In this document: positions 1 through 8,333 of the stretch, piece after piece
Numbering within the stretch: position 1 is the stretch's first letter
Layout of the letters: each line of letters starts with the position of its first letter
Source of the DNA: Mycetocola tolaasinivorans
GTDB taxonomy: Bacteria; Actinomycetota; Actinomycetes; Actinomycetales; Microbacteriaceae
Assembly (NCBI RefSeq): GCF_003667565.1
Contig: NZ_RCUX01000003.1
Span: 1-64,000 of the forward strand
Direction: 5' to 3'
DNA: 64,000 nucleotides
The notes under the pieces: model-generated
Told to the model about the DNA's origin: nothing
Databases searched by the model: none
Seen by the model: the letters and a program-made list of their open reading frames with translations, nothing else
Translations under genes and position numbers: made by a program

Positions 1-90
1 ATCCAGAAGTTCAAGAACAAGACCGGTTACAAGAAGCGTCAGGGCCACCGTCAGGAGCTCACCCGCCTCAAGATCACCGGCATCAAGTAG
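1..90 (+). CDS. rplU: 50S ribosomal protein L21, 3' end only
   Basis: The window opens inside this gene; only the last 29 codons and the TAG stop are present. The residues (ending in TRLKITGIK) match the basic C-terminal tail of L21, which includes the GHRQ segment. L21 binds 23S rRNA in the large subunit. The gene lies 21 bp upstream of rpmA, the universal rplU-rpmA order, which supports the call despite the short fragment. The 5' part lies outside the window. Confidence 0.93.
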   Translation: MQKFKNKTGYKKRQGHRQELTRLKITGIK

Positions 91-111
91 AGACGGCAAG
101 GAGATCCTCTA

Positions 112-369
112 ATGGCACATAAGAAGGGTGCGAGCTCCACTCGCAACGGTCGTGACTCGAACGCTCAGCGTCTCGGTGTAAAGCGTTTCGGCGGCCAGAC
201 CGTCAACGCAGGCGAGATCATCGTGCGTCAGCGCGGAACCCACTTCCACCCCGGTGTGAACGTGGGCCGTGGTGGCGATGACACCCTGTTCGCCCTCGCA
301 GCTGGCTCGGTTGAGTTCGGTGCAAAGGGTGGCCGGAAGGTCGTCAACATCGTGGCGGTCGACGCCTAA
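112..369 (+). CDS. rpmA: 50S ribosomal protein L27
   Basis: This 85-aa protein has the canonical L27 start [20 protein letters not shown] and the conserved [10 protein letters not shown] region. L27 sits near the peptidyl-transferase centre and its N-terminal tail contacts the tRNA acceptor ends. There is no N-terminal extension of the Firmicutes type that would need cleavage. An AAGGAG ribosome site lies 7-12 bases before the ATG. It is co-transcribed with rplU and followed by a strong hairpin, so obg downstream is probably attenuated or has its own promoter. Confidence 0.99.
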   Translation: MAHKKGASSTRNGRDSNAQRLGVKRFGGQTVNAGEIIVRQRGTHFHPGVNVGRGGDDTLFALAAGSVEFGAKGGRKVVNIVAVDA

Positions 370-390
370 GTCGCGTTTCCGCTACATTAT

Positions 391-427
391 GTGAGGGGTG
401 AGCTTCGGCTTACCCCTCACGTGTTTT
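391..427 (+). terminator. Rho-independent terminator after rpmA
   Basis: A 13-bp stem (391-403 with 408-420, one G-T pair) closes on a TTCG tetraloop and is followed by GTGTTTTCC. It lies between the rpmA stop and the obg start and probably terminates or attenuates the rplU-rpmA transcript. Confidence 0.8.
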
Positions 428-493
428 CCGGGAACCTTCGGAGAACCTGCTTTCGCGCGAGATCCCGCGCATTTTCTACAAGGGGTACAGACC

Positions 494-2110
494 GTGACCA
501 CGTTTGTCGATCAGATCACTCTCCACCTCAACGCCGGTAACGGCGGCGATGGTTGCGTCTCGGTAAAGCGCGAGAAGTTCAAGCCGCTGGGCGGGCCCGA
601 TGGTGGCCCCGGCGGCAGCGGTGGTGACATCGTTCTCGTGGCCGACCCCAACACCACCACCCTGCTGGCCTACCACCGCTCCCCGCACCGTCGCTCGGAC
701 AACGGTGGCCCGGGTATGGGTGACTACCGCGGCGGTACCAACGGTGAGGAACTGGTGCTGCCGGTTCCGCTGGGCACCGTCGTCAAGACCCTCGAGGGCG
801 AGGTTTTGGTTGACCTGACTCAGGCCGGCGACCGCTTCGTCGCGGCCGAGGGTGGCCACGGTGGTCTCGGTAACAACGGCCTCGCCAACTCCAAGCGCAA
901 GGCCCCCGGATTCGCGCTTCTTGGCACCCCGGGTGTTGAGCGCGACCTCGTTCTTGAACTCAAGACCGTCGCCGATGTGGCGCTCGTGGGCTACCCGTCG
1001 GCCGGTAAGTCGAGCCTGATCGCGGCGATGTCCGCGGCCAAGCCGAAGATCGCCGACTACCCCTTCACGACCCTGCACCCCAACCTCGGTGTGGTCGACT
1101 CGGGCAACACCCGCTACACCATCGCCGACGTCCCCGGACTGATCGAGGGTGCCAGCGAGGGTCGCGGACTCGGCCTCGAGTTCCTGCGCCACGTCGAGCG
1201 CTGCGCCGCCCTGCTGCACGTGCTCGACTGCGGCACCCTGGAGCCGGGTCGCGACCCCATCAGCGACCTCGACATCATCCTCGGTGAGCTGGAGGCCTAC
1301 CCGGTCCCCGAGGGTCAGAAGCCGCTGACCGAGCGTCCGCAGCTCATCGCCCTGAACAAGATCGACGTCCCCGAGGCGCGCGAACTCGCCGAGTTCGTGA
1401 AGGCGGACCTCGAGGCGCGCGGCTACCGCGTGTTCCTCATCTCCGCCGTGAGTCGCGAGGGCCTGACCCAGCTGAACTACGCCCTGGGCGAGCTGGTCGA
1501 GGAGTCCCGCGCCGAGGTTGTGGCCGCGATCGAGGCTTCGCCTCGCATCGTGCTGCGTCCCAAGGCCGTGGACCGCTCGGGCTTCCAGATCCGTGTGGAG
1601 GGCGGCTCCTACGGAAACCTCTACCGCGTGCTCGGTGAAAAGCCGTGGCGCTGGGTGCAGCAGACCGACTTCAACAACGATGAGGCCGTGGGTTACCTGG
1701 CCGACCGCCTGCACAAGCTCGGCGTGGAAGACGGCCTGTTTAAGGCCGGTGCGGTAGCCGGATCCACCGTGGTCATCGGTACCGGTGACGGCGTGGTCTT
1801 CGACTGGGAGCCCACCATGAGTTCCTCCGCCGAGATCGCGACCCCGCGTGGAACCGACCCCCGCCTCGACCAGCTGCACCGCCCCACCGCCAAGCAGCGT
1901 CGCGCCGACTACCTCGACCGAATGGACGCCAAGGAGGAGGCTCGTCAGGAGCTCCGCCGCGAGGGCGAGACCGGCTTCTGGGACGTGGACGCGGAAATCG
2001 CCGAGGATGCGATTCTCGCTGATGGCACCGTTGACTACGACGATGAGGACGGCGATTTCGACGACGACCACGGGGTTGAGGTTATTCAGCTCCGCGGTGA
2101 AAGCGAGTAA
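494..2110 (+). CDS. obg: Obg family GTPase (ribosome assembly / stress)
   Basis: This is a 538-aa Obg protein. The glycine-rich Obg fold begins right at the start ([20 protein letters not shown]). The G domain follows with P-loop GYPSAGKSS, switch [11 protein letters not shown] and NKID. A C-terminal OCT domain and a long acidic tail ([12 protein letters not shown]) end the protein. Obg binds the 50S subunit late in assembly and responds to ppGpp. I start at GTG 494 because the Obg fold begins there; the upstream in-frame ATG at 398 lies in the terminator and would add non-conserved sequence. proB starts 6 bp after the stop. Confidence 0.97.
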   Translation: MTTFVDQITLHLNAGNGGDGCVSVKREKFKPLGGPDGGPGGSGGDIVLVADPNTTTLLAYHRSPHRRSDNGGPGMGDYRGGTNGEELVLPVPLGTVVKTLEGEVLVDLTQAGDRFVAAEGGHGGLGNNGLANSKRKAPGFALLGTPGVERDLVLELKTVADVALVGYPSAGKSSLIAAMSAAKPKIADYPFTTLHPNLGVVDSGNTRYTIADVPGLIEGASEGRGLGLEFLRHVERCAALLHVLDCGTLEPGRDPISDLDIILGELEAYPVPEGQKPLTERPQLIALNKIDVPEARELAEFVKADLEARGYRVFLISAVSREGLTQLNYALGELVEESRAEVVAAIEASPRIVLRPKAVDRSGFQIRVEGGSYGNLYRVLGEKPWRWVQQTDFNNDEAVGYLADRLHKLGVEDGLFKAGAVAGSTVVIGTGDGVVFDWEPTMSSSAEIATPRGTDPRLDQLHRPTAKQRRADYLDRMDAKEEARQELRREGETGFWDVDAEIAEDAILADGTVDYDDEDGDFDDDHGVEVIQLRGESE

Positions 2111-2116
2111 AACCGC

Positions 2117-2905
2117 GTGACCCTGCAGAACCGTGCCGAACTGCGTGGCGCCCGCCGCGTGGTTGTGAAGGTGGGATCCTCCTCGATCAGCGGCGATAAC
2201 GTCGCCCAGATCACCCCGCTCGTGGACGCCCTCGCGGCGGCTTATGGGCGCGGTACCGAGATCGTCCTGGTGTCCTCGGGCGCCATCGCCACGGGTCTGC
2301 CATTCCTGAACCTCGACCGCCGGCCGACCGACCTTGCTACCCAGCAGGCGGCGGCCGCGGTCGGGCAGAATCAGCTGATCCACCGCTATCAGGAGGAGCT
2401 TGACCGCCACGGCATCATCGCCGGGCAGGTGCTGCTCTCCGCCAACGACCTCGCGCTCGACGCCCACCGCGTCAACGCGCAGCGGGCGATGTCACGGCTA
2501 CTCAGCCTGCGCATCCTCCCCATCGTCAACGAAAACGATACCGTGGCCACCCACGAGATCCGCTTCGGCGACAACGACCACCTCGCCTCGATGGTGGCGC
2601 GCCTGATCGGGGCGGACGCCCTCGTGCTGCTGTCGGACATCGAGTGCCTGTACACCCGCCCGCCGAGCGAGCCCGGAGCCGAGCCCATCCCGCTGGTGCC
2701 GTTTGGTGCCGAACTCGAGGGTGTGGAGTTTGGTGAGCCCGGCAAGGCCGGTGTGGGCACCGGGGGAGCGGCCACCAAGGCCTCCGCCGCGCGCCTCGCC
2801 GCCGACAGCGGTACCGCGGTGCTGATCACCTCAACCCCGAACGTTGCCCGCGCCCTGAACGGTGAGAACCTCGGCACCTGGTTTGAGCCGCGCCCGCAGG
2901 CGTAG
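2117..2905 (+). CDS. proB: Glutamate 5-kinase (kinase domain only)
   Basis: ProB phosphorylates L-glutamate in the first step of proline synthesis. The amino-acid-kinase signatures are present: VVKVGSSSIS near the N-terminus, VSSGAIATG, and NENDTV. The protein is 262 aa, so it lacks the C-terminal PUA domain of the ~367-aa E. coli enzyme. It starts with GTG 6 bp after the obg stop, suggesting transcription with obg. proA follows 92 bp downstream. Confidence 0.96.
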   Translation: MTLQNRAELRGARRVVVKVGSSSISGDNVAQITPLVDALAAAYGRGTEIVLVSSGAIATGLPFLNLDRRPTDLATQQAAAAVGQNQLIHRYQEELDRHGIIAGQVLLSANDLALDAHRVNAQRAMSRLLSLRILPIVNENDTVATHEIRFGDNDHLASMVARLIGADALVLLSDIECLYTRPPSEPGAEPIPLVPFGAELEGVEFGEPGKAGVGTGGAATKASAARLAADSGTAVLITSTPNVARALNGENLGTWFEPRPQA

Positions 2906-2997
2906 GGTTCATTCGTGCGTTCCCACACGCCCTGCACCGATGACCGGGTTTGTCATCTGGGTGACGCACGCCCGGGTGGAGTCGCTACACTATCGGC

Positions 2998-4272
2998 ATG
3001 AGTGAAGTCAGCGCCGATCAGGTAGAGTCCGCCGTTTTTGAGCGCCTGCGCGCGAGCCGAGAGGCCGCCCGCGGCCTGGCCATCGCCAACGGCAACCTCC
3101 GCAACGCGGTGTTGGAATCAATCGCCGCCGGCATCGAGGCCTCCACCGAGCGCATCATCGCCGCCAACGCCCTCGACCTCGAGGCGGGCGAACGTGCGAA
3201 CATCGGTGCCGGCCTGCTTGATCGCCTCCGTCTGGACGCCCCGCGGATCGCCGCCCTCGCGCGCGCCGTGCGCGAGATCGCCGTCCTGCCGGACCCCCTC
3301 GGCCAGACCGTGCGCGGCAGCACCCTGCCCAACGGCATCAAGCTCGACCAGGTGCGGGTCCCCTTCGGCGTGATCGGTGCCATCTACGAGGCGCGTCCGA
3401 ACGTCACCATCGACATCGCGGCCCTCGCGATCAAGAGCGGAAACGCCATCGCCCTGCGCGGCGGCACCGCGGCCGAAAACTCCAACCGGGTGCTCGTACA
3501 GGTGCTGCGCGACGGCGTGGCGGCCAACGGCCTCAATCCGGATGCAATTGCCAGCGTTGACGATTTCGGCCGCGCCGGAGCCAATGCCCTGATGGCCGCC
3601 CGCGGCCTCGTTGACGTGCTGATCCCGCGCGGCAGTGCCTCGCTCATCCAGGCGGTGCTGAACACCGCCAAGGTGCCGGTTATCGAGACCGGAGCCGGCG
3701 TCGTGCACATCTTCCTCGACGAGTCGGCCCGCCTCGACTGGGCGATCGACATCGTCCACAACGCCAAGGTGCAGCGCCCGAGCGTCTGCAACGCCGTTGA
3801 TACGGTGCTGGTGCACCGTGCCGCCGCCGAACGCGTGCTCCCCGGCGTTCTCGACGCCCTGACCCGCTCGGGCGTGCGTTTGCTCGCGGATGAGCGCACC
3901 CGTGAGCTGTATCCCGCGGCCGAGCTCGCCACCGAGGAAACCTGGGGAACCGAGCACATGACCCTCACCCTGGGCGTCAAGATTGTCGACGACATCGACG
4001 AGGCCCTGGCCCATATTCGTGCCCACTCGACCGGACACACCGAGTCGATCATCACCGAGGATGTTCGCACCTCCGAGCGCTTCCTCGCCGAGGTCGACTC
4101 CGCGGTTGTCATGGTCAACGCCTCGACCCGCTTCACCGATGGGGGAGAATTCGGCTTTGGCGCCGAGGTCGGCATCTCGACCCAGAAGCTGCACGCACGC
4201 GGTCCGATGGGACTCTCCGAGCTCACCAGCACCAAGTGGATCGTGCGTGGCGCGGGTCAGGCCCGCAACTAA
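2998..4272 (+). CDS. proA: Gamma-glutamyl phosphate reductase
   Basis: ProA reduces gamma-glutamyl phosphate to glutamate semialdehyde using NADPH, the second step of proline synthesis. The 424-aa length is normal. The aldehyde-dehydrogenase-fold features are visible: IYEARPNVTID, the catalytic Cys in KVQRPSVCNAVDT, and the C-terminal FGFGAEVGISTQKLHARGPMG segment (here split over GAEVGIS and ARGPMGL). The 92-bp gap after proB holds no obvious terminator. Confidence 0.97.
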   Translation: MSEVSADQVESAVFERLRASREAARGLAIANGNLRNAVLESIAAGIEASTERIIAANALDLEAGERANIGAGLLDRLRLDAPRIAALARAVREIAVLPDPLGQTVRGSTLPNGIKLDQVRVPFGVIGAIYEARPNVTIDIAALAIKSGNAIALRGGTAAENSNRVLVQVLRDGVAANGLNPDAIASVDDFGRAGANALMAARGLVDVLIPRGSASLIQAVLNTAKVPVIETGAGVVHIFLDESARLDWAIDIVHNAKVQRPSVCNAVDTVLVHRAAAERVLPGVLDALTRSGVRLLADERTRELYPAAELATEETWGTEHMTLTLGVKIVDDIDEALAHIRAHSTGHTESIITEDVRTSERFLAEVDSAVVMVNASTRFTDGGEFGFGAEVGISTQKLHARGPMGLSELTSTKWIVRGAGQARN

Positions 4273-4324
4273 CCGTTAGACTGGTCCGAGGCGATTCTTG
4301 CCCGAACTGTGAATTGGAGAACTG

Positions 4325-4519
4325 ATGTCGATCTCGACGATCCTCGTTTCCGCTGCTGAGGCCGCGCACGTAGAACTGCCCATGCCCAGCTTTATGTATG
4401 GCGTGGTTGCGCTGGTTGTGTTCACCATCCTCGGTGTGACCACCTTCACCTACCGCGACGTCGCGAACCGTCACAGCCAGAAGCCGGCCGCACAGCCGGG
4501 TGCCGGTAGCCACCACTAA
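4325..4519 (+). CDS. Small single-pass membrane protein
   Basis: This 64-aa protein has one hydrophobic segment (about residues 23-42, [20 protein letters not shown]) and a hydrophilic, His/Gln-rich C-terminus. A GGAG site precedes the ATG. It lies between proA and nadD, 14 bp before nadD, so it is probably in the same operon. I recognise no functional motif; it resembles the small conserved proteins found at this place in related actinobacteria. Confidence 0.75.
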   Translation: MSISTILVSAAEAAHVELPMPSFMYGVVALVVFTILGVTTFTYRDVANRHSQKPAAQPGAGSHH

Positions 4520-4533
4520 CGGAGGCTGTCAGG

Positions 4534-5133
4534 ATGCAGGCCGGTACACGGCGCCCACGGATCGGGGTCATGGGTGGAACCTTTGACCCGATCCATCACG
4601 GCCACCTCGTGGCCGCGAGTGAGGTAGCACAGTCGTACGACCTGGACGAGGTGGTGTTTGTCCCCACCGGTCGGCCGTGGCAAAAGAGCCGCGTGACCGA
4701 GGGGGAGCACCGCTACCTCATGACGGTGATTGCCACCGCCTCCAACCCCCGCTTCACCGTAAGCCGGGTCGATCTGGATCGCGAGGGTCCCACCTTCACC
4801 ATCGACACCCTGCGCGATCTGCAGCGTGAACGGCCCGATTCCGACCTGTACTTCATCTCGGGCGCGGATGCCGTCCAGCAGATTCTGGGTTGGAAAGACG
4901 TGGACGAACTGTGGTCGCTGGCGAAGTTTGTCGCCGTCACCCGGCCCGGCCACGTGCTCACCGAGGAGGCTCTCCCGAACAAGGAGGTAGCCGTGCTCGA
5001 GGTGCCCGCCATGGCGATTTCCTCCACCGACTGTCGGGCCCGAGTCAAGGACGGCTCCCCGGTCTGGTATCTCGTACCGGACGGCGTCGTTCAGTACATC
5101 AGCAAACACCACCTGTATCGGAGTAATGCATGA
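4534..5133 (+). CDS. nadD: Nicotinate-nucleotide adenylyltransferase
   Basis: NadD transfers AMP from ATP to nicotinate mononucleotide, giving deamido-NAD in NAD synthesis. The nucleotidyltransferase motif [12 protein letters not shown] lies near residue 14 and the second ATP-binding motif appears as ISSTDCR near the C-terminus. The length of 199 aa is typical. GGAGG lies 9 bases before the ATG. Its stop overlaps the start of the next gene by 4 bp (ATGA), so the two are probably translationally coupled. Confidence 0.97.
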   Translation: MQAGTRRPRIGVMGGTFDPIHHGHLVAASEVAQSYDLDEVVFVPTGRPWQKSRVTEGEHRYLMTVIATASNPRFTVSRVDLDREGPTFTIDTLRDLQRERPDSDLYFISGADAVQQILGWKDVDELWSLAKFVAVTRPGHVLTEEALPNKEVAVLEVPAMAISSTDCRARVKDGSPVWYLVPDGVVQYISKHHLYRSNA

Positions 5134-6476
5134 GTACATCATCCGACGATAAGCCGCTGTCGCGGCGCGAACTGCGCGAGCGCGCGCAGGGTCAGACGGC
5201 TCAGGTTCCGCGCGTACCGGAGGCAGAGACCCCGCCGGCTGCGCGCCGCGCACCCGCGGTTCCGCCCGCCGAGCCGGTCGCTCCTGTCGCCGAGCCCGCC
5301 GCCCCGGTGGTGCCCGCCGCGCCGTCCGCCACCCAGGCCGCGTCGCCGTACACAAACACCAGCACGAACAACACCGCCCCGCTCGATGCCGGCGCGATTC
5401 GTGCCCTCCTTGAGGCCGAGCGCAGCGGGGTGACGCTCACCCGTCGTCAGCTGCGCGATCTTGAGCGCGCACGCGGAACCGGTACCGCCGCGGATGCCCG
5501 CGCCGCCGAATCCGGGCGCGTGACCGAGCGTGTTGTGCCCCGTGCCGAGCCGCCGCGTGCGGCTACCGCACCCATTCCCGCGCCGCCCGTGCGCGATCGC
5601 GCCGCCGAGGCCGAGGCCAGTGCCGCCGCGGTTCGCGCCGAGGTCGAGCGGGTTGCCGCAGAAAAGGCCGCCCGCGAAAGCGCCGCGCGCCGCGAACGTG
5701 AGGCCGCCGAGGCTGCCCGCGTGGCTGAGGCCGCGCGCCTGGCCTCCGAGCAGGAGAGTGGCCGTAGTAAGCGTGCCAAGAAGAAGGCCTCCCGCAAGGA
5801 CGAGGCGGAAAAGGCCGCCGCCGAAGCCGCCGCCGAGGCCGAGAGCCGTCGCGTAGCGGAGGAGCGGGCTCGGGCAGCCGAGCGCGCCGCCGAGGAGCGT
5901 GCCGCACAGGCCCGTCCGGTGTCGGATGCCACGCTGTCGACCCTGGGCATCACGCCCGCGGCGCCCGCCCTCGACGAGACCATCGCCATGCCGCGACTGG
6001 GCGAGGGCTTTGGTCTCGCGCCGGCCGCGCAGCACAACACCGGGGCGTTTGATGACATCATCGCCCGCGGCGTCGACACCACCGGTGGAAGCTCACCGAC
6101 CACAAACGCCCTGATCCTGCCCTCCGTGCCCGGAAGCGGTCCGCTGAGCGGCCCGGTGCTGGGTTCTGGAGAGGTCATTGTCACCGGTACAATTGATCTT
6201 CCGGGTAGCCTCAGCAACACCGGCCAGAACCGCTTTGAAAAGGGCGATCTGGACACCATGTTCGATCACGACGAAGATCCTCAGCCCGTGACCGCGGGAA
6301 ACCCGGTCTCGGCGAGTCGCGCGGTGAGCTCACACGCCGCAACCCGCGACGTGATCGCCCCGCCCGCTCCCGCCAAGAACAATCGTCTCCTGATGGTGCT
6401 GTCGATCACCGCCGGCGTGCTGGCCGTGGCCCTCGTGGCCGTGGTGATCGTCGCCATTGTTTCCGGGTCCATCTAG
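5130..6476 (+). CDS. Ala/Glu-rich coiled-coil protein with C-terminal membrane anchor
   Basis: This 448-aa protein is unrecognised. The N-terminus is Pro/Ala rich. Residues about 150-260 form a long Ala/Glu/Arg stretch predicted to be coiled coil or disordered, and a single hydrophobic helix lies at about 422-445, just before the stop. A short basic motif occurs twice: SRRELRERA near residue 11 and [11 protein letters not shown] near residue 102. There is no signal peptide, so the bulk is probably cytoplasmic with a tail anchor. It sits between nadD (4-bp overlap) and rsfS. The frame is supported by the overlap and position, not by a known domain. Confidence 0.8.
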   Translation: MSTSSDDKPLSRRELRERAQGQTAQVPRVPEAETPPAARRAPAVPPAEPVAPVAEPAAPVVPAAPSATQAASPYTNTSTNNTAPLDAGAIRALLEAERSGVTLTRRQLRDLERARGTGTAADARAAESGRVTERVVPRAEPPRAATAPIPAPPVRDRAAEAEASAAAVRAEVERVAAEKAARESAARREREAAEAARVAEAARLASEQESGRSKRAKKKASRKDEAEKAAAEAAAEAESRRVAEERARAAERAAEERAAQARPVSDATLSTLGITPAAPALDETIAMPRLGEGFGLAPAAQHNTGAFDDIIARGVDTTGGSSPTTNALILPSVPGSGPLSGPVLGSGEVIVTGTIDLPGSLSNTGQNRFEKGDLDTMFDHDEDPQPVTAGNPVSASRAVSSHAATRDVIAPPAPAKNNRLLMVLSITAGVLAVALVAVVIVAIVSGSI

Positions 6477-6504
6477 ACCCACCCACACCCACCGAAAGGT
6501 ATCT

Positions 6505-6885
6505 ATGACTTCCGAACTTCCCGTCGTCGACGCGATTCAGATCGCCGCCGCGGCCGCGGATGCGAAGGGCGGCTCCGAGCTGTTGGCGCTGGATGTTTCC
6601 CAGCCGCTTCCCTTTGTGGACGCATTCCTGATCGTCACCGGACGCAACGAGCGCAACGTGATCGCGATCGCCGGCGAGGTTGAGGACAAGCTCAACGAGG
6701 CCGGCATCAAGACCAAGCGTCGCGAGGGTCGCGCCGGTGGCCGCTGGGTCCTGCTGGACTTCGGTTCGCTGGTCGTCCACGTGTTCCACGACGAAGAGCG
6801 TTCCTACTACGATCTCGAGCGCCTGTGGAAGGACTGCCCGCAGATCGAGATCACCCTGCCGGAGCCGGTAGACATCACCCAGTAG
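6505..6885 (+). CDS. rsfS: Ribosomal silencing factor RsfS
   Basis: RsfS binds ribosomal protein L14 and blocks subunit joining when nutrients are scarce. The 126-aa protein carries the family signatures DAFLIVTGRNERNV, EGRAGGRWVLLDFGSLVVHV (split in the text) and FHDEERSYYDLERLW. I chose ATG 6505, preceded by GAAAGG; the upstream in-frame start at 6457 lies inside the previous gene. The nadD-X-rsfS order is typical of actinobacteria. Confidence 0.97.
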   Translation: MTSELPVVDAIQIAAAAADAKGGSELLALDVSQPLPFVDAFLIVTGRNERNVIAIAGEVEDKLNEAGIKTKRREGRAGGRWVLLDFGSLVVHVFHDEERSYYDLERLWKDCPQIEITLPEPVDITQ

Positions 6886-6892
6886 TGGCATT

Positions 6893-6930
6893 CGCGCGGG
6901 CGACGCGCCCGCGCGGCGTGTCCGATTTTT
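6893..6930 (+). terminator. Terminator after rsfS
   Basis: A perfect 10-bp GC stem (6893-6902 with 6906-6915) with a 3-base loop is followed about 10 bases later by a run of five T. It lies just after the rsfS stop. Confidence 0.7.
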
Positions 6931-6933
6931 CTC

Positions 6934-6982
6934 GCCGTGGCCTCGTGTTGTAATCTAAACATGTTGAACACGAGGCCACGGC
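6934..6982. repeat. Perfect 16-bp inverted repeat upstream of tRNA-Ala
   Basis: The arm GCCGTGGCCTCGTGTT (6934-6949) is exactly complementary to 6967-6982, with a 17-base AT-rich loop. It lies between the rsfS terminator and the tRNA gene and overlaps the proposed tRNA promoter -35. It could be an operator, a bidirectional terminator or a mobile-element end; no T-run follows. Confidence 0.75.
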
Positions 6983-6992
6983 CGAGTAAATA
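6964..6992 (+). promoter_or_regulatory. Candidate tRNA-Ala promoter
   Basis: TTGAAC (6964-6969) and TAAATA (6987-6992) are separated by 17 bases, and transcription would start close to the 5' end of the tRNA at 7000. The -35 overlaps the right arm of the 16-bp inverted repeat. Confidence 0.5.
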
Positions 6993-6999
6993 ACAATCC

Positions 7000-7072
7000 G
7001 GGTCTGTGGCGCAGCTGGTAGCGCACCTGCATGGCATGCAGGGGGTCAGGGGTTCGAGTCCCCTCAGATCCA
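7000..7072 (+). tRNA. tRNA-Ala, anticodon GGC
   Basis: The cloverleaf can be drawn directly. The acceptor stem GGGTCTG pairs with CAGATCC and includes the G3-U70 pair that marks alanine tRNAs. The anticodon stem CCTGC/GCAGG holds loop ATGGCAT, so the anticodon is GGC. The T arm carries GGTTCGAGTCC, and A is the discriminator. CCA is not fully encoded (CCC follows). The tRNA 3' end runs straight into a 65-bp direct repeat that recurs at 12825, which makes this gene a likely integration target. Confidence 0.96.
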
Positions 7073-7132
7073 CCCCGGTGCGATTCGCACAGAAACACCC
7101 CGTCTCAGGACGGGGTGTTTTGCGTTTGTGGG
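7068..7132. repeat. Direct repeat copy 1 (tRNA 3' end plus terminator; possible att site)
   Basis: This ~65-bp stretch starts in the last bases of tRNA-Ala and covers the downstream terminator. It recurs at 12825-12888 in the same orientation, with three mismatches and one single-base gap by eye. Homology starts abruptly at ATCCACC, seven bases across the tRNA end. Confidence 0.8.
7093..7121 (+). terminator. Terminator of tRNA-Ala, shared with the convergent TDT gene
   Basis: A 12-bp stem AAACACCCCGTC/GACGGGGTGTTT with loop TCAG ends in TTTT. The reverse complement of the loop supplies the TGA stop of the convergent transporter gene, so the hairpin can serve both strands. Confidence 0.85.
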
Positions 7133-8247
7133 ACGGGTGCGGCGAGGAGTGCTCGGGTGATGAGCGCGCCGCGGAGCGTCCGCACCGCCACGATCGCCCA
7201 GGCGCACACCAGCACCACGTATCCGCACAGTGCGAGGGTCGCGAGTACGGGGGAGCCCGTGCGTGCCGCGAGTCCGCTGAGTCCGGTGACACAGGTGCCC
7301 ACGGGGAAGGTGAGGGACCACCAGGTGAGCGAGAACGGGAGGCCGCTGCGCAGCGTGCGCACGGTGATCGTTCCGGCGATGACGGCCCAGAGCAGCGCGA
7401 ACCCCAGGACGGGGACGCCCCAGGCGACAGCGAGCACGTCTGCGACGCTTGCGTGCTCCGGGGCGAGCGTCCCGTGAGCGGCTGCAGCCAGCGCGGTCAC
7501 CGCGGTGACCGACTGTCCGAGGGGCCCTAGCACAATCCAGAGCGTGGGAACGCCGGCCGACGCCCCGACACCGTGCCGCAGGAGGCGCATCCAGATGAAC
7601 CCGATGATGATGAGCGAGGCGATCATGCTCATCCCAAACAGTGCGGCGCAGACCAGCATGAGGGACACGCGCTGCCCGGCGGTGGGGAGCGTGGGCGCGA
7701 GCAGCGCACCGCCGGTAGCTGACACCATGGGCGGAACCACGGACATCAGCCACCCACCGAAGGCGTCCTCGGCGCGGAGACGGAGGGCACCGGTGAAGCT
7801 CAGCAGGGGGATGAGTGCCGCGCAGGCGATGCCGAGAACGGTGCCGAGAATCCAGCAGGTCCAGGCCGCGGGGAGCCGGGCGTCGCCCAGGATCGGTTCA
7901 CCGAGGAGGAGCGCACCGGAACCGACGGTGAGCACGGCCATGGGGATCGCGCCGTAGAAGTGCGCAAACACCGGGTGTCGATGGTGGCTGCGGGCGACAC
8001 CCGGATACCGTGCGTGGTGACGCACCGTGGCAATGGTGAGCGTGATCAGCACGAGCGCCGTGAGCACCCACACGACACGTGCCGCCTCGAGAAGCCAGGG
8101 TGTGCGCTGGGGGAGTGTCGCGGCGGCCGTGGCCACGATTCCGGTCCCCATGACCGTGGCAAACCAATTGGGGGTGAGGTTTTGCACTGTCGGCGGTATC
8201 TGGGCGATGCGGGTCCGGGAGGGGGAAGGGGCTCGAGTGAGGGTCAT
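7105..8247 (-). CDS. TDT family transporter, copy 1 (SSU1/TehA/Mae1-like)
   Basis: This 380-aa protein has about ten hydrophobic segments and begins with the family hallmark NLTPNWFATVMGTGIVA. Family members export tellurite-related compounds, dicarboxylates or sulfite. Start ATG 8247 is preceded by GAAGGATGGAACC. The protein is a close paralogue of the gene at 24668-26014; the two align almost throughout, until their last ~10 residues. Those last residues (PVPQTQNTPS) are encoded by the tRNA terminator and the stop is in the hairpin loop, so the native 3' end may be lost. The gene is divergent from a broken LysR gene. Confidence 0.85.
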   Translation of the reverse strand: MTLTRAPSPSRTRIAQIPPTVQNLTPNWFATVMGTGIVATAAATLPQRTPWLLEAARVVWVLTALVLITLTIATVRHHARYPGVARSHHRHPVFAHFYGAIPMAVLTVGSGALLLGEPILGDARLPAAWTCWILGTVLGIACAALIPLLSFTGALRLRAEDAFGGWLMSVVPPMVSATGGALLAPTLPTAGQRVSLMLVCAALFGMSMIASLIIIGFIWMRLLRHGVGASAGVPTLWIVLGPLGQSVTAVTALAAAAHGTLAPEHASVADVLAVAWGVPVLGFALLWAVIAGTITVRTLRSGLPFSLTWWSLTFPVGTCVTGLSGLAARTGSPVLATLALCGYVVLVCAWAIVAVRTLRGALITRALLAAPVPQTQNTPS

Positions 8248-8303
8248 GGTTCCATCCTTCTCGGGGCGCACGAGGGGGAGTAGGGGGATAACATTGGGTA
8301 CAT

Positions 8304-8318
8304 ACAACGCCTGTTTGT
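8304..8318. promoter_or_regulatory. Candidate LysR operator in TDT1/LysR1 intergenic region
   Basis: ACAA-N7-TTGT lies in the divergent gap. The same layout occurs at 26071-26085 in the paralogous intergenic region, where most surrounding bases differ, so the palindrome looks conserved. It fits a LysR-type binding site. Confidence 0.5.
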
Positions 8319-8333
8319 GACTGGGGGTTCCCG

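Noticed and set aside
476..2467. 663-aa open frame on the minus strand
   Set aside because: It is antisense to obg and proB, which have full family signatures. Long antisense frames are expected at this GC content.
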